Below are positions 34,189 to 44,677 of a DNA stretch of 64,000 nt, piece by piece. The stretch lies in contig OY821517.1 of NCBI GenBank assembly GCA_963682025.1, forward strand, positions 107,374,972 to 107,438,971, read 5' to 3'. This DNA comes from Cordilura impudica. Taxonomy: Eukaryota; Arthropoda; Insecta; Diptera; Scathophagidae. The position numbers and the translations under genes are program-made. Within the stretch, counting starts at the first letter, position 1. Each line of letters starts with the position of its first letter. The notes beneath the pieces were generated by a model, which had not been told where the DNA came from, made no database searches, and was given only the letters and a program-made list of their open reading frames with translations.

Positions 34189-36411
34189 GTTTGCAAGATA
34201 TATTGTTTCTCTTTTTCGTTTTTTGCTAAAGCTGCATTATATTCTTCCATGAGTTTAACAAAACGCTCTGCAGTATCATTAACAACATGTAAGTTTTGTA
34301 CAATATTCATTCCTTTTTGAAATTCGGATTCATTGTGCCACTTGGAAGGGTCAAGTTTTAGAAAGTTAGTATCAATATTAAATCTTTCAAAAAAGCTCAA
34401 TGATTTTTTATTAACAAAATCTGAAATTTTTTTTTGTTTTATTTCAATCAAGTTGGTTACTATTCTTTTGTGCTCATTATTATGTTCTTCATTGAGATTT
34501 TCAACCATTTTTCTCTTATCTGCAATGTCTACAGCATTATCAAAAAATGAAAGAGCTGCTGCTTCTGGTGTCAGGTACCACAAGTGATTCGAAAACTTGC
34601 GAGCTACTTCATTGCTTATTATTTCATTAAATTCATTGAATTTAATAATATTTTTAATAAAATTTAAATCATTTAAGGGTGCTTTCGCGGCTATTGGCGC
34701 CTCAATCCACGGTCTCAAATAAATTTTCAAAATGAATACACTTATATCTTGTATAGCATTTGACTCATCTGAGGACATTGAGAATTGGTTGCGAAAAAGA
34801 AAAATCTTAAGCGTATATATAGCTTTAGCCATCCATCGGGCATGATGCATCGCTCCAGGTGATTTAAACTTTACAGGCTCTGTGTTTCGACCAAGAAATA
34901 TAAGACTTAATTCCAATAACTCCTTGTAGTCTGCCCTGGGATGTTGTTGAGTGACATAGTCATGAGCAAATTGAGCTAATTGATTTTGTTCAGTTTTGTT
35001 AAGCGCAAGATTTATTTTTTCATCGACTATTCCACTTGCAAATTTTTGCTGATTGATTTTGGGCCAATTTTTTTTAAAACGCTGGAATATATCTAATGAT
35101 GGTCCACTTGATTTTAAATCATATTTTACGAAAGCACTCTTCAGCAAGAGTTCATACACGTGATGACGGCAAGGAAGATATAACAATTCTATATTGAGGT
35201 GTTGTTCCAATAATATACAAGTTCCTTGTAATCTTCCTGTATTTGTCGCTGTAGTATCAAAACATAAAGCTTGTACCTTGTTTGGAAAAAATGTTGGTAA
35301 TATTTACTGTTATAAGAAAAAATTGCTTTTTAAATACCTTTTCTGTTAGATTCCATTCATTTAATAGTTTTAGTATGGCGTCTGTCTGTTCTTTTCCAGT
35401 ACCAGCTGACAAGGCAGGTACTCCAAGTAGATGTTCAATGCCATTTGTTGTTACCACAACTGGTAATCTGTCCACTTTTTCATTTCCTGTGATTGATGGT
35501 AAAATTTTTCCATCCCAATGTACCGTGATTTGATTTACATTTTTGTTTTTAAAATCCATCATCAGATTTGTAGCAGTTTCCGAACGAAATTGTTTACGGC
35601 AAAGCCGAATCGATGTCTTAATGATTACCAATGTACTGATATCATGTTTCAATGCTTCAGCCACAGATATCAGAATACGTACTGCGTCCCTGTCACTTAC
35701 CTTGCACTTGTCTAAGGTCGCAACAAGCTTTGGAGTTATAAAATGTGTCATTCCTCGTTTTCTGTTTTTTGGTTGTGAGTTACAGTTAGAAATTTGATCA
35801 GTATTATAGTCACTATCGTATTCATCACTTAGTTCTTCTGTATTGTCACTATAATCATTCGCTGTCAGGAATACTTGGAATTGTTCTTCGCTCTGCTTTT
35901 CTTTTCGCAATACCCCTTTCTCAATACGAATATTTTTTCGCTTTTCTTTTTCAAATAATGAACGATCGCATCCTACCATTGCACCAGGTCTACCTTCTTT
36001 ACGTTGATTTTTCAAAAACACTTTATCTTCTTCTATTTTAATTAAATCTAACGCATTTCCGTGCGCAATGTCAAATAAGTTATTCATATTTTTAATAAAC
36101 TCATCTTCTCGCTTTTTTTGAAGTGGTGTGCTGCGTTTGCACGTTTTTTGCAGATTTTTCCATTGTTGATATAAAGCTTCGACTTTTTGAACGCTTCTAT
36201 CAATTTGGCGAACTGGAATACGAGCTTTATTCCAAATAATTTCAGCCTCTTTGATAACCAGATACGCACTTGAACGAAGATCCAATTTTACTTTGCGCAT
36301 GTTATAAAACAACACTTTCAAAATTTGGCCATTGGAAGGCAGCTTAGATCCAATGATTTGGCTTTCATCATATTCTAATAAATAAATTTTTTCACTAGCT
36401 CTTGTGTCCAT
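34131..36411 (-). CDS. hAT-like transposase, two exons, intact
   Basis: Exon 1 is 36411-35338 from the first in-frame ATG (MDTRASEKIYLLEYDESQ; the frame is open to about 36492, so an upstream start or exon is possible). Exon 2 is 35276-34131. A 61-nt intron (35337-35277) begins GTATTT and ends CAAACAAG; splicing in phase 0 joins LTEK to VQALCFDTTATNTG, giving about 739 aa. The N-terminal half is basic with an acidic linker (NTEELSDEYDSDY); no BED finger is obvious. The likely catalytic blocks are ITVHWDGKILPS (Asp ~300) and CFDTTATNTG (Asp ~365), then LPCRHHVYE and a C-terminal NHLWYLTPEAAALSFFD. It would excise and insert the element. hAT membership rests on the 8-bp duplication plus these blocks. 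Confidence 0.8.
35277..35337 (-). other. Intron of the hAT-like transposase gene
   Basis: 61 nt with donor AAAAG/GTATTT and acceptor CAAACAAG/GTACAA. Without splicing the frame ends after 26 further codons; with splicing the two long frames join exactly. The length is typical for short fly introns. Confidence 0.75.
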
Positions 36412-36720
36412 TTTGCAAATACCATCAAAATCAATTCTTTTAATAGCAATAATGTTTCTATGATTCCTGCTTTGTTTATTGCTTGAAATCAACTAACTGA
36501 TGGATAAAGAACTTACAATAATATTTTGCTTACTTAAAAGGGACTTTCCCTTTTTTACATATTCATACATACATACGTACAACACAAGTGTTACCAGATG
36601 AGTAAAATTAAATCAAGTAGACATAATTAAGTGCATGTAAGTTTAAAATGCGCTTTTTTGTACATATGGATTTCATTTATCTTTATCTCTATGTATTATC
36701 ATTTTTTTTAACTTCAAACA

Positions 36721-36775
36721 AAAAACCGTGTAAGATCGAAAACGTGTAAAACGAGTACCGTGTAAAACGGGGGAT
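36721..36775. repeat. Subterminal short repeats of the hAT-like element
   Basis: Three near copies of CCGTGTAAAACG lie in about 50 bp: CCGTGTAAGATCG, ACGTGTAAAACGA and CCGTGTAAAACGG, between the gene start and the right inverted repeat. hAT transposases are known to bind subterminal repeats; the role here is inference. Confidence 0.5.
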
Positions 36776-36916
36776 AGGTGTACTGATCAGATGTTGACTT
36801 TCCCCTGTGGTTGCCAACATTTCATTTAGCAATTAGATATTTGTTTACAGAGTTGTATTTTTGCGATTTTTTTGAAAAAAAAATACTCATGTTTAAAAAC
36901 TGTTATACAAATAAGT

Positions 36917-37253
36917 AGTAACTGATTATAGGAAGAAATACAGTAGCATTAATAAATCAGACCTTTGTGATTAAGTTTTAATATTTATAAAGCATAGAAA
37001 TAAGTAAACGTAAGTTAATTTCAATAAAATAATATATGACAAATATATATGAAACATTTTTACTTATATTTTTGTGCCTTGTCTCTTGAAAAGTCCATAT
37101 AAACCGGTTTTAGCCACTTTAGTGGGCATGTGCCACGCCTTAACCTAGGGCTATCAGTCTAAGATTTTGGATTTTCATTATTTACGTAAAAAGGAACAAT
37201 TTGAGGGGGCGGTACACTCTTTTTGCGGGAAAAAATATTTTTAGTCCAGTCTA
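36917..37253 (-). repeat. Right terminal inverted repeat of the hAT-like element
   Basis: This is the mirror of 33841-34188. It includes a duplicate of the last ~19 codons of the transposase gene in opposite orientation. Confidence 0.92.
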
Positions 37254-37394
37254 ATATACATACATACTCTTTTATTTGATCGTAAATATTGTTTTATTAC
37301 TACTGTATTTATTTGCTTCTACTTGCACGAATGTAGGTTGTTGCTTGGTAAGATGGGGAAAATATCTCTCTGAATCCATAATATTATACCGAAT

Positions 37395-37545
37395 ACTTCT
37401 TTGTGGCCAGTTTTTGTTCTACCGATTGACTCAGAAAGGCTTTCTACAGGTCGCAAATGTAAATAGAATTTTATGAAATTTTATCGACTGTAGCATGAGC
37501 GGTAATAAAATGAAAATCGGCTCCATACGAATAGCTCCTATCAGA
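37395..37545 (+). repeat. DINE-1-like fragment
   Basis: Degenerate internal family sequence: CTACCGATTGACTCAGAA, CAGGTCGCAAATGTAAATA and ATGAAATTTTATCG in the family order, without ends or GTCC tract. Confidence 0.5.
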
Positions 37546-37613
37546 AACATTATTGAAATTTTGTTTAACAAATTCTCTTTGAAAAATATACCAGTTGTTA
37601 TGCGTTAGTTAAT

Positions 37614-38410
37614 GTGATTTATTGAGTGGCAAAATAAAAGTACGTGCTAAAATTATTAAATATTTTCAACAAAAATCCAACTTGGTACTACAAAAAATTT
37701 GCCAAAGACATGAAGCTTAGCCATCAAACTGTTTCCAGTATTCTCAGAACGTATCAGGAGAATTTGAACATTAATATGAGGCTTGATTCGTGGATAAAGG
37801 CCAATTGAATAAGAACCATATTGAAAAGAACCCCAAGCACATTCGTTATAAAAGCAGCATGCTAGATGAGTGCTCTGACTATTTGGAATGAAAAGTTAAA
37901 GCCGCTCGTAAGTTGGAAAACACACAAAGGCCAAAATGTTCCAGAAAAGAACTCCCAAAAAAAACTAAAGGCCACAAGAAAGAGCCAAGAAATTGAAATC
38001 ATGTTTCATAATGAAATACCCCTGATGCATAATGGACGACGAAATATTTGCATGAGAAAGATTATTTGCAGCTTCCGAAGCAAAGTTTTTGCTAAAAAAA
38101 ATTATTGGAGATAACTTTAGTTTCAAAAGCAGCCGAAATTTCAAAAAACAAAAAGTTTGTTGGATGGCAGTAATATGTAGTTGCGGCAAAAGTAGCAAAT
38201 CATGTTATAATGGGCTGTCCACATACCGAAGCTTTTATTAACGAACATTAGCAAAGAAGACGCGACACAATATATCCACATATTTCTGGCCGAATTTGGC
38301 ATCCTCTAACTTTGGTAATAAAGCTATATAGCGGTACAAAAATAATAACGTGGTTTTTATACCAATCTTGTCAAATTTTTCTAGCTTTCCAGAGCTTAGG
38401 CCAGTCTAGA
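37614..38410 (+). pseudogene. Tc1-like transposase relic
   Basis: Discontinuous frames on the plus strand resemble one transposase: AKIIKYFQQKSNLV and FAKDMKLSHQTVSSILRTYQ (N-terminal helix-turn-helix, 37650-37765), then much later STYFWPNLASSNFGNKAI and YKNNNVVFIP, ending FPELRP (38275-38405), which matches the FWPDLASCHYGK...NPPNCPELRP catalytic block of a Tc1-related group. Several frameshifts and stops lie between. No terminal repeats were found, so only the decayed coding part is visible. Confidence 0.6.
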
Positions 38411-38654
38411 GATATTGAGGGTCTCAAAATGTGAAATATTTGAAACGGATATGGACATCCTGTTCCAGGAAGGAGAAAGAAACCACTATATATAAGTCCT
38501 AATAGAAGGGTTTCTGGACATGAAGGCCCAGAACAATAAATATTATCTTTTTTGCATTTGCTTTTCTGAATGCACAACATATCGAAAGTGTTGTGTCAAA
38601 ATTTCAATTAAATTGGAGCAAAGCTAACGATGATACAGCATTTCAAACATCCGG

Positions 38655-39090
38655 CCACATAGGATATCTATATATGTATATAAAATTAATTTTCTGTTTG
38701 TTTGTTTGTTTGACCGCTATAGAAATTTGTAGTTTTCAACGGATTTCTCTGAAATTTGGTACACACGATACCTGCACTCCAGATAAGTTAACCATATGCT
38801 TCTTATCGGCCACGCCTACTTTTACGCCCACTTTTTATATACAATTAATTTTCTGTTTTTTGGTAAATTTGTTCGCTAGACAAATTTTAACTATTCAACG
38901 TATTTCTCTGAAATTTGGTATACACGATCTCTATAAACCAGAAAAACTCGTCATAAGTTTCTTACCAGCCATGCCTACTTTTTTAATTTTTTTTACGGAT
39001 TTCGCTCGAATTTACTGCACATTATTCTCATATCCCAGGCAAGGTCGTCATATATTTTTATCGGCCACGCCCACTTTTTTTAATTTTCTA
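38655..39090. repeat. Tandem ~170-bp repeats, second locus
   Basis: About two and a half units of the family seen at 11930-12990 (GACCGCTATAGAAATTT, CAACGGATTTCTCTGAAATT, GGCCACGCCTACTTTTACGC). The following long-inverted-repeat transposon abuts at 39094, as in the first locus. Confidence 0.65.
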
Positions 39091-39961
39091 TATGGGTAAT
39101 TCCATGTCAAATCAACCAATGGGTGTACACTACCTTCTCCAAATTGTATGATTTTTCGTGGGAAGACAGATCATTACAGAACTAAAATAAGTGCAAAGTT
39201 TGAGGGCACTGGCACTTCTACATCCGGAAATATGTGGTCTTGAAAATCGTAAAAAAGGTCAAAATTTACAAAGTTGTACTTACTTAATTATCATTTTCTT
39301 GAAAAGTATTATAGTTACGCAACTCATCAAGATTGCATTTGAAAGGTTAATTAATTACCTTTAATTTGATATACAACATGATTTTTTTTTTTGGAAACGT
39401 TCAAGGTCACATCTCTTGACCTATAATTCGGGAGGCTATAGCTGTAAAAACGACAATTTTAAAATTATGAAAAAAATATATGTTTAAGATTGGTTCCTTC
39501 CCTAAAGTTCCAAAAAATTTCAGACTGGGGGTATGCTTGGATCCAGAAATATTTATCATAGAGTAAAGGTAGATATTTAAAAAGTCGGTGCTGTTACTGT
39601 TACTGTTTATGAATGTGGTTGGTTGTGCTCGTGAGCGTCGGCGGGCTATGCACGCACGCCGCTATTTGTTTCTGGTTCTTTAGCTCTGTACTGTACTCAG
39701 TACAGATCTGTGTTAGGGTTGGTTCGACAGGTAATTATGTTAGAGCGAGACAACAGTATAAATGTTGTCGGGTGTGGTTCGTAGTGTCAAATAACTTGGA
39801 TATAGAGAAATTATTGAAAAACGAGAAGTCAAAGGAAGCACCACGAAAAAAACCATTCTAAGCACGTTGCTTTAAAAAACCACATGTGTTGCTATAAAAT
39901 CAATATTTTTAAATAAAACCAAAAGTGTTAAAAGTGATTGTTTTTTGCCTCTGTAAACAAT

Positions 39962-41358
39962 ATGTCATTTAATACAATATATTGTTGTAATCCATTTAAA
40001 AAAGTTGCTCATGTCCGGAATGCAAGAGGACTTCGAAAAGTTCAGCAATGGATGACTGGAATTAGTAATAACATTTCAATATCAAATAAAATATGTGATA
40101 TATGCAGAAGAGAACTTTATAAATTAAAAGGAAGTGTAAACAATAATATTCAATCTATGAACGAGCCAGAAAACGAGAATTCAGACTCGGAAAGTGAAGC
40201 ATCAGTTTCGGGAGATGTTCGAAGTTAAACGAAAGTTTAACATATTTACTAGAATCTCCAATATGTTCGAGAAAAATTCCACTAAAAGGGTATACAACTA
40301 GAAAGTTAGAAAAAATAACAACATCAATTAAAACCAACATTTTCCCAAATTCAACACCTTCAACCTCTCACGTATGCCCCGAATCGGAAATAATCGAGCA
40401 ACTAAAAGAAAAGTTTAAATCAATAACTAAAAACAGTGATAAAATTCAACTTTTAACTATTTTACCTAAAAGCTGGACATTGAAAAGAATGGAGGAGGAA
40501 TTTCAAATAACAAATTTCATGGCACGAAAGGTAAAAAACTTGGTTGAGACAGAAGGCGTATTGAGTACACCGAATCCAAAACTTGGAAAACGATTGCCAT
40601 TAGAAATTGTTGATGTGGTGAAAATCTTTTATGAAACTGATGATGTCAGCAGATGTCTACCAGGATGTAAAGACTACGTGTCAATAACAGAAAATGGTGT
40701 AAAAGTAAAAAAAAATAAAAGACTTTTACTCGGAAATCTTCGAGAAGTTTATGCTTTATTTAAATAAAAACATGAAGGGATAACTATTGGAATTTCTAAA
40801 TTTTGTGAACTTCGGCCAAAAAATGTGGTTCTAGCAGATGCGTCAGGAAGCCATAATGTATGTGTTTGTAAAATACATCAAAATACAAAACTAATGCTCC
40901 ACGCAATAAACCTGAAAAAATTTACAGAAAATGTGCAGGATTTTGTGCTGTAAACTTATAAAGATTGTTTAAAAAGACTTATATGCAATCCCCCATCACC
41001 AAATTGCTACCTTGGCAGATGTAGCATGTGTCCAGGTATACAAAATTTTAAAGAGAAACTTGATGAATTATTATTAGAAAATGAAATTGATGAAATCATA
41101 TATAAACAGTGGATAAGTGTAGATAGAGACTCTTTGGAAACTGTTATTAAAGAAACTGATTCTTTTCTGGATTCTTTATGCGAAAAACTGCAAACTCTTC
41201 TACCCCATTCATTCGTATCTAAAGAGCAGGGTGCATTTATGGCTCACAAAAAGTCTGCGTTGGAAGAAAATGAGTATTTAGTAATTTGCGACTTCTCCGA
41301 AAATGCAACTTTTGTGGTTCAGGATTCTGTGCAAGGCTTTTTATGGAATAATAGCCAG
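39962..41358 (+). pseudogene. N-terminal two thirds of transposase-like protein, broken
   Basis: The start ATG at 39962 gives MSFNTIYCCNPFKKVAHVRN, with a cysteine pair KICDICRREL around residue 43 that may belong to a zinc-binding domain. A frameshift near 40222 and stops at 40765-40767 and about 40951 interrupt it. Later blocks, CELRPKNVVLADASGSHNVC, NCYLGRCSMCPG, LVICDFSENATFVVQDSVQG, align in order with the protein at 9729-11046. After FLWNNSQ (41358) the sequence turns into a simple repeat, so the C-terminal part with the DGAPQHFKN and CDGIG blocks is lost. Confidence 0.75.
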
Positions 41359-41514
41359 GTATTCATCATAATAATGTCAACAACAACAACAACAACAACA
41401 GCACTCATCATAATAATGTCAACAACGCCAACACCAACAACAACAACAGCATTCATCATAATAATGTCAACAACGCCAACAACAACAGCATTCATAATAA
41501 TAATAATTCACTTG
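41359..41514 (+). repeat. Minisatellite replacing the transposase C-terminus
   Basis: Three units of about 40-50 bp read CATTCATCATAATAATGTCAA followed by a variable (CAACAACGC)n stretch and CAACAACAGCA. The array joins the truncated coding region directly to the right inverted repeat. Confidence 0.85.
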
Positions 41515-42030
41515 TTAAATATCTACCTTTACTCTATGATAAATATTTCTGGATCCAAGCATACCCCCAGTCTGAAATTTTTTGGAACTTTAGGGAAGGA
41601 ACCAATCTTAAACATATATTTTTTTCAGATTTTTAAAATTGTCGTTTTTACAGCTATAGCCTCCCGAATTATAGGTCAAGAGATGTGACCTTTGACCTTT
41701 CCAAAAAAAAATCATGTTGTATATCAAATTAAAGGTAATTAATTAACCTTTCAAATTCGACCTTGATAAGTTGCATCACTATAATATTAATCAAGAAAAT
41801 GATAATTAAGTAAGTACAACTTTGTACATTTTTATAGTTTTTCCCGATATTCAAGACCTCATATTTCCGGATCCAGATGCGTCAGTGAACTTAAATTTAG
41901 GATTTTTCTTATTTCTCGGATACACTTTAATCCTGCCAAAATTCAGCCAATTTGGAAACAGTGATGTAAAAAACAGCCATATTTTAAGTTGAGTTCAGAT
42001 GGTTTAACCCATATACTTTTTTAGTATTTT

Positions 42031-42707
42031 TATACCCTATACCACTATGTGGTTTGGGTATAATGACTTTGTGCTGCTGTTTGTAACAACCAAAAATATT
42101 TGACCTACACCCATCTTTAACTATACCGATCGAATCAGAATCACCATCTGATTCGATTTAACGATGTCCGTCCGTCCGTCTGTGTGTCCATGTAAAGTTT
42201 GTAATCAAACTGCAGGTTGCAAATATGAATATATTTTGATGAAATTTGGTATTTAATCTTTTATCGGCCATGGGATAAACGCTGTTGAAATTGGTGAGAA
42301 TCGGTCTATGGTCAGACCTAGCCCCCATACAAATGACCCCTATGAAATCAACATATATTGCCATAAGATCCAAATTATCATACTAATCTTAGTCAAATTG
42401 GGTTTGTATGTATATATTACATCCATTAATCATTAGTCCAAAAATGATCCCTATTGGACAACTCCTAGTCATAGGCCCCACACAGAGATGCTTCCCGATC
42501 TTCACTTAAATCTATCAAAAAACAAAAATATTGCACTGATTCTCCTCAAATTTTGCTTGTATATATTTTTGCAAAATACAAGAGACTTTATCAAACGTGG
42601 TCAGGATCGGTCCATTTTTGGGCCTAGTCCCCATATAGATATAACATCCGATATGAACTTTTTCATATCTGCAGTCGGTCTAGACCGACTATAATTTTCT
42701 TACTTGT
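42031..42707 (+). mobile_element. DINE-1-like element, internally deleted near 3' end
   Basis: It starts ATACCCTATACCAC and keeps all blocks to ATATCTGCAG (42675). There ~110 bp are missing, and the palindrome and CTTACTTG follow directly. The GTCC tract has three units. Confidence 0.8.
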
Positions 42708-43230
42708 TTATACATATTTTAATTTTTCAATGGGCTTCACTAAAACCTTGTGTATAAATCTCTTTACTTGCTACTCTTGTGTTTACACCATTACAAAATA
42801 AATATTGTAAATCAACATATTACAAATATACCCGTCATGCCTTTTTACTATATGAAATGTAACACCCCAAAATTAGAGCAGATTTATTTCATAGCTGAAC
42901 AGATAGAGTTTGACTACCATTGCAGGATTACTCCGATTTAATTCATAAAAATAATAACATTTCGCCTTTTGGCTACATTGGAAAGCAACCTATAACAAAT
43001 ATTTCCATTTCATCATTTTCACTGTATAAGTGAGTTATAAAAGTGTAAAAAGAACTATTTGCAATTGCGACTGCACATGAAAGCATAGCATATAGGCCGT
43101 ACTAACTCAAATGCAAAAAGGCTTGAACTAAACAGAACTCTATAGAATCCGATCAGGCCCAAATTCGTATTGAGTGTCAATGAGTGTTGGACAATCTGAG
43201 TCGAGATCAAACCCAATAAGGTCTTGAAGC
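42708..43230. other. No recognised feature
   Basis: AT-rich sequence without supported genes or repeats. Confidence 0.4.
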
Positions 43231-43625
43231 CCAAAGATCAAAACAAGCTATGTTAAGAGAAGCGGAAGTGCCCGAATCTACTCAATTGCATCTAGAAATC
43301 CACCGGCTAAGACAAGCTGAGTCGACAGAATATGAAACTCCTGAACCGACTCTACAACGTCTTCAGGCCTAACACATAAAACAAGCTGAGTCCAGGGAAT
43401 GTGAACCTCCTGAAACGAATGTAACATCCCTACCAGAAAACTTTTGTAAGTTGGTTCCTTTATTACAAGAGATGGTACCTAAAGTTTTTCCTTACATACC
43501 GTAAATAAGAAGACAATCTCTTACAGTAGCAGGTGTCAACTTAGAATCTCGCTGTTTTTCTCATAGACAATTATATGTCGCCTGCTCCACAGTTGGGAGC
43601 CAGCAAAAAGAGGAAAGACCAGAAA
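43231..43625 (+). pseudogene. Internally deleted Helitron protein remnant, copy 2
   Basis: Diverged 69-bp repeats (GACAAGCTGAGTC...GAAACTCCTGAA...CAACGTCTTCAG) with stops, followed at 43554-43620 by SHRQLYVACSTVGSQQK in frame, the helicase C-terminal block. It has the same arrangement as 13276-13730, so the deletion joining the two parts predates both copies. Confidence 0.55.
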
Positions 43626-43730
43626 TATTGTATATCCCAAAGCTCTAGAATAACTAAAATTTATAACTTTTAGATATCATACACTCAAAATAATCCATGT
43701 ATTAACATAGTTCAATGTAACGGTAAGCGG

Positions 43731-44104
43731 GCGTTGAGTACTTAGTCCCCGAAAAATTGGGGAATAACCTCAGCATGAACAAATTCCCAAAATTTAAAAA
43801 AGAGTCTCCGAAAGAAATGAACAAATTCCCAATACTGCTCTCAATATCTGACCTGCAATAACCGTATATGGAATCTTTATTATTTTCAATAGCATCATTT
43901 CGGTACATGGAAGCTGTAACGTCTTATAAAAATTAAAAAAATCAAAAAATTTTAAATTGAAATAAAAAATTAATTTACTCCCCAAAAAACGTAAACATTG
44001 GGGCATTTGTTCATGATGAAAAAATTCCCAAATACCATACAAATTTTTGGGGAGAAAGTTCATTTTTTGAGGAATTTCCTTGGGGACTAAGTACTCAGCG
44101 CCTA
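43731..44104. mobile_element. MITE-like element with GAGTACTTAGTCCCC termini
   Basis: The left end GGGCGTTGAGTACTTAGTCCCC (43731-43752) and the right end GGGGACTAAGTACTCAGCGCC (44084-44104) are inverted repeats of about 21 bp. The 374-bp interior is non-coding. Its sequence recurs, split, at 13010-14006. Confidence 0.65.
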
Positions 44105-44677
44105 ATAAGCACAGTGAACCACTTTTCGAGTCAAAGGCCTTTGGATCCCGGGCAAGACCGGGACCGATTTTCTCGCAAATAACGTGTTTGAAGGCCGTGA
44201 ACATCATAACTCAAAATCTACTTCAACGATTATTTTCAAATTTTACACACTATTTCTACACATAAATCGCCAGGTAACCGCATAGAGTTTTTTTATTTTC
44301 CATTTTCTTCCCCATTTTGTAATAACAAATTCACCGAAATTTTATAGCAAAAATCGTGTTCTTCACTTCAAAATGCTGCATAAAACAACAAAAAAAATTA
44401 AAAAAAACTTCGTGATTACCTCGATAAACGTATCGGCTTTTAAACGCATTTCGATTTTTTTATTTAACATGATCCTGTAACGAGTTATGATGTTCACCGC
44501 AAAACAACAATGCCTCCGGAGATCCGCTGTCACATACTCATTTATTAAAATTTTTAATTGAAAAGTTTTTCAAAGATTATATATGTTATGTTATAACGTG
44601 TATATGAAATAAATAATCCAACATTATTCAAATATTAAAAAAAAAAAAATATGAAAATACGCCTTTTTTCACTTTTA
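44105..44677. other. No recognised feature beyond repeat-shared left edge
   Basis: 44105-44160 is shared with 14007-14060 (AAAGGCCTTTGGATCCCGGG). The rest is AT-rich without supported features. Confidence 0.4.

Larger units (their letters stand above)
33833..37261 (-). mobile_element. hAT-like DNA transposon, apparently complete
   Basis: The element spans 33841-37253 (3413 bp) and begins TAGACTGGAC and ends GTCCAGTCTA. ATATACAT occurs immediately on both sides (33833-33840 and 37254-37261): a perfect 8-bp target duplication, the hallmark of hAT insertions (P-type elements also make 8 bp). Terminal inverted repeats are ~340 bp. Inside is one two-exon gene on the minus strand with no visible disruption. 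It is the only element here with intact coding capacity. Confidence 0.9.
39094..42010 (+). mobile_element. Long-inverted-repeat DNA transposon, copy 2
   Basis: Inverted repeats pair 39094-39580 with 41515-42010. They match well between 39219-39580 and 41515-41880 (GGATCCAGAAATATTTATCA, AGATTGGTTCCTTCCCTAAA, ATTCGGGAGGCTATAGC) and poorly nearer the right tip, which still ends AACCC. ATAT lies on both flanks (39090-39093 and 42011-42014). It is related to 9141-11923 by protein family and tip (GGGTAATTCCATGTCAA versus GGGGGATTTCATGTCAA) but clearly a different subfamily. Confidence 0.8.

Noticed and set aside
39613..39861. 82-codon frame before the transposase-like pseudogene
   Set aside because: It lies in the untranslated leader of the element, is low in complexity (VVLVSVGG, CVRVGS) and ends before the better-supported ATG at 39962.
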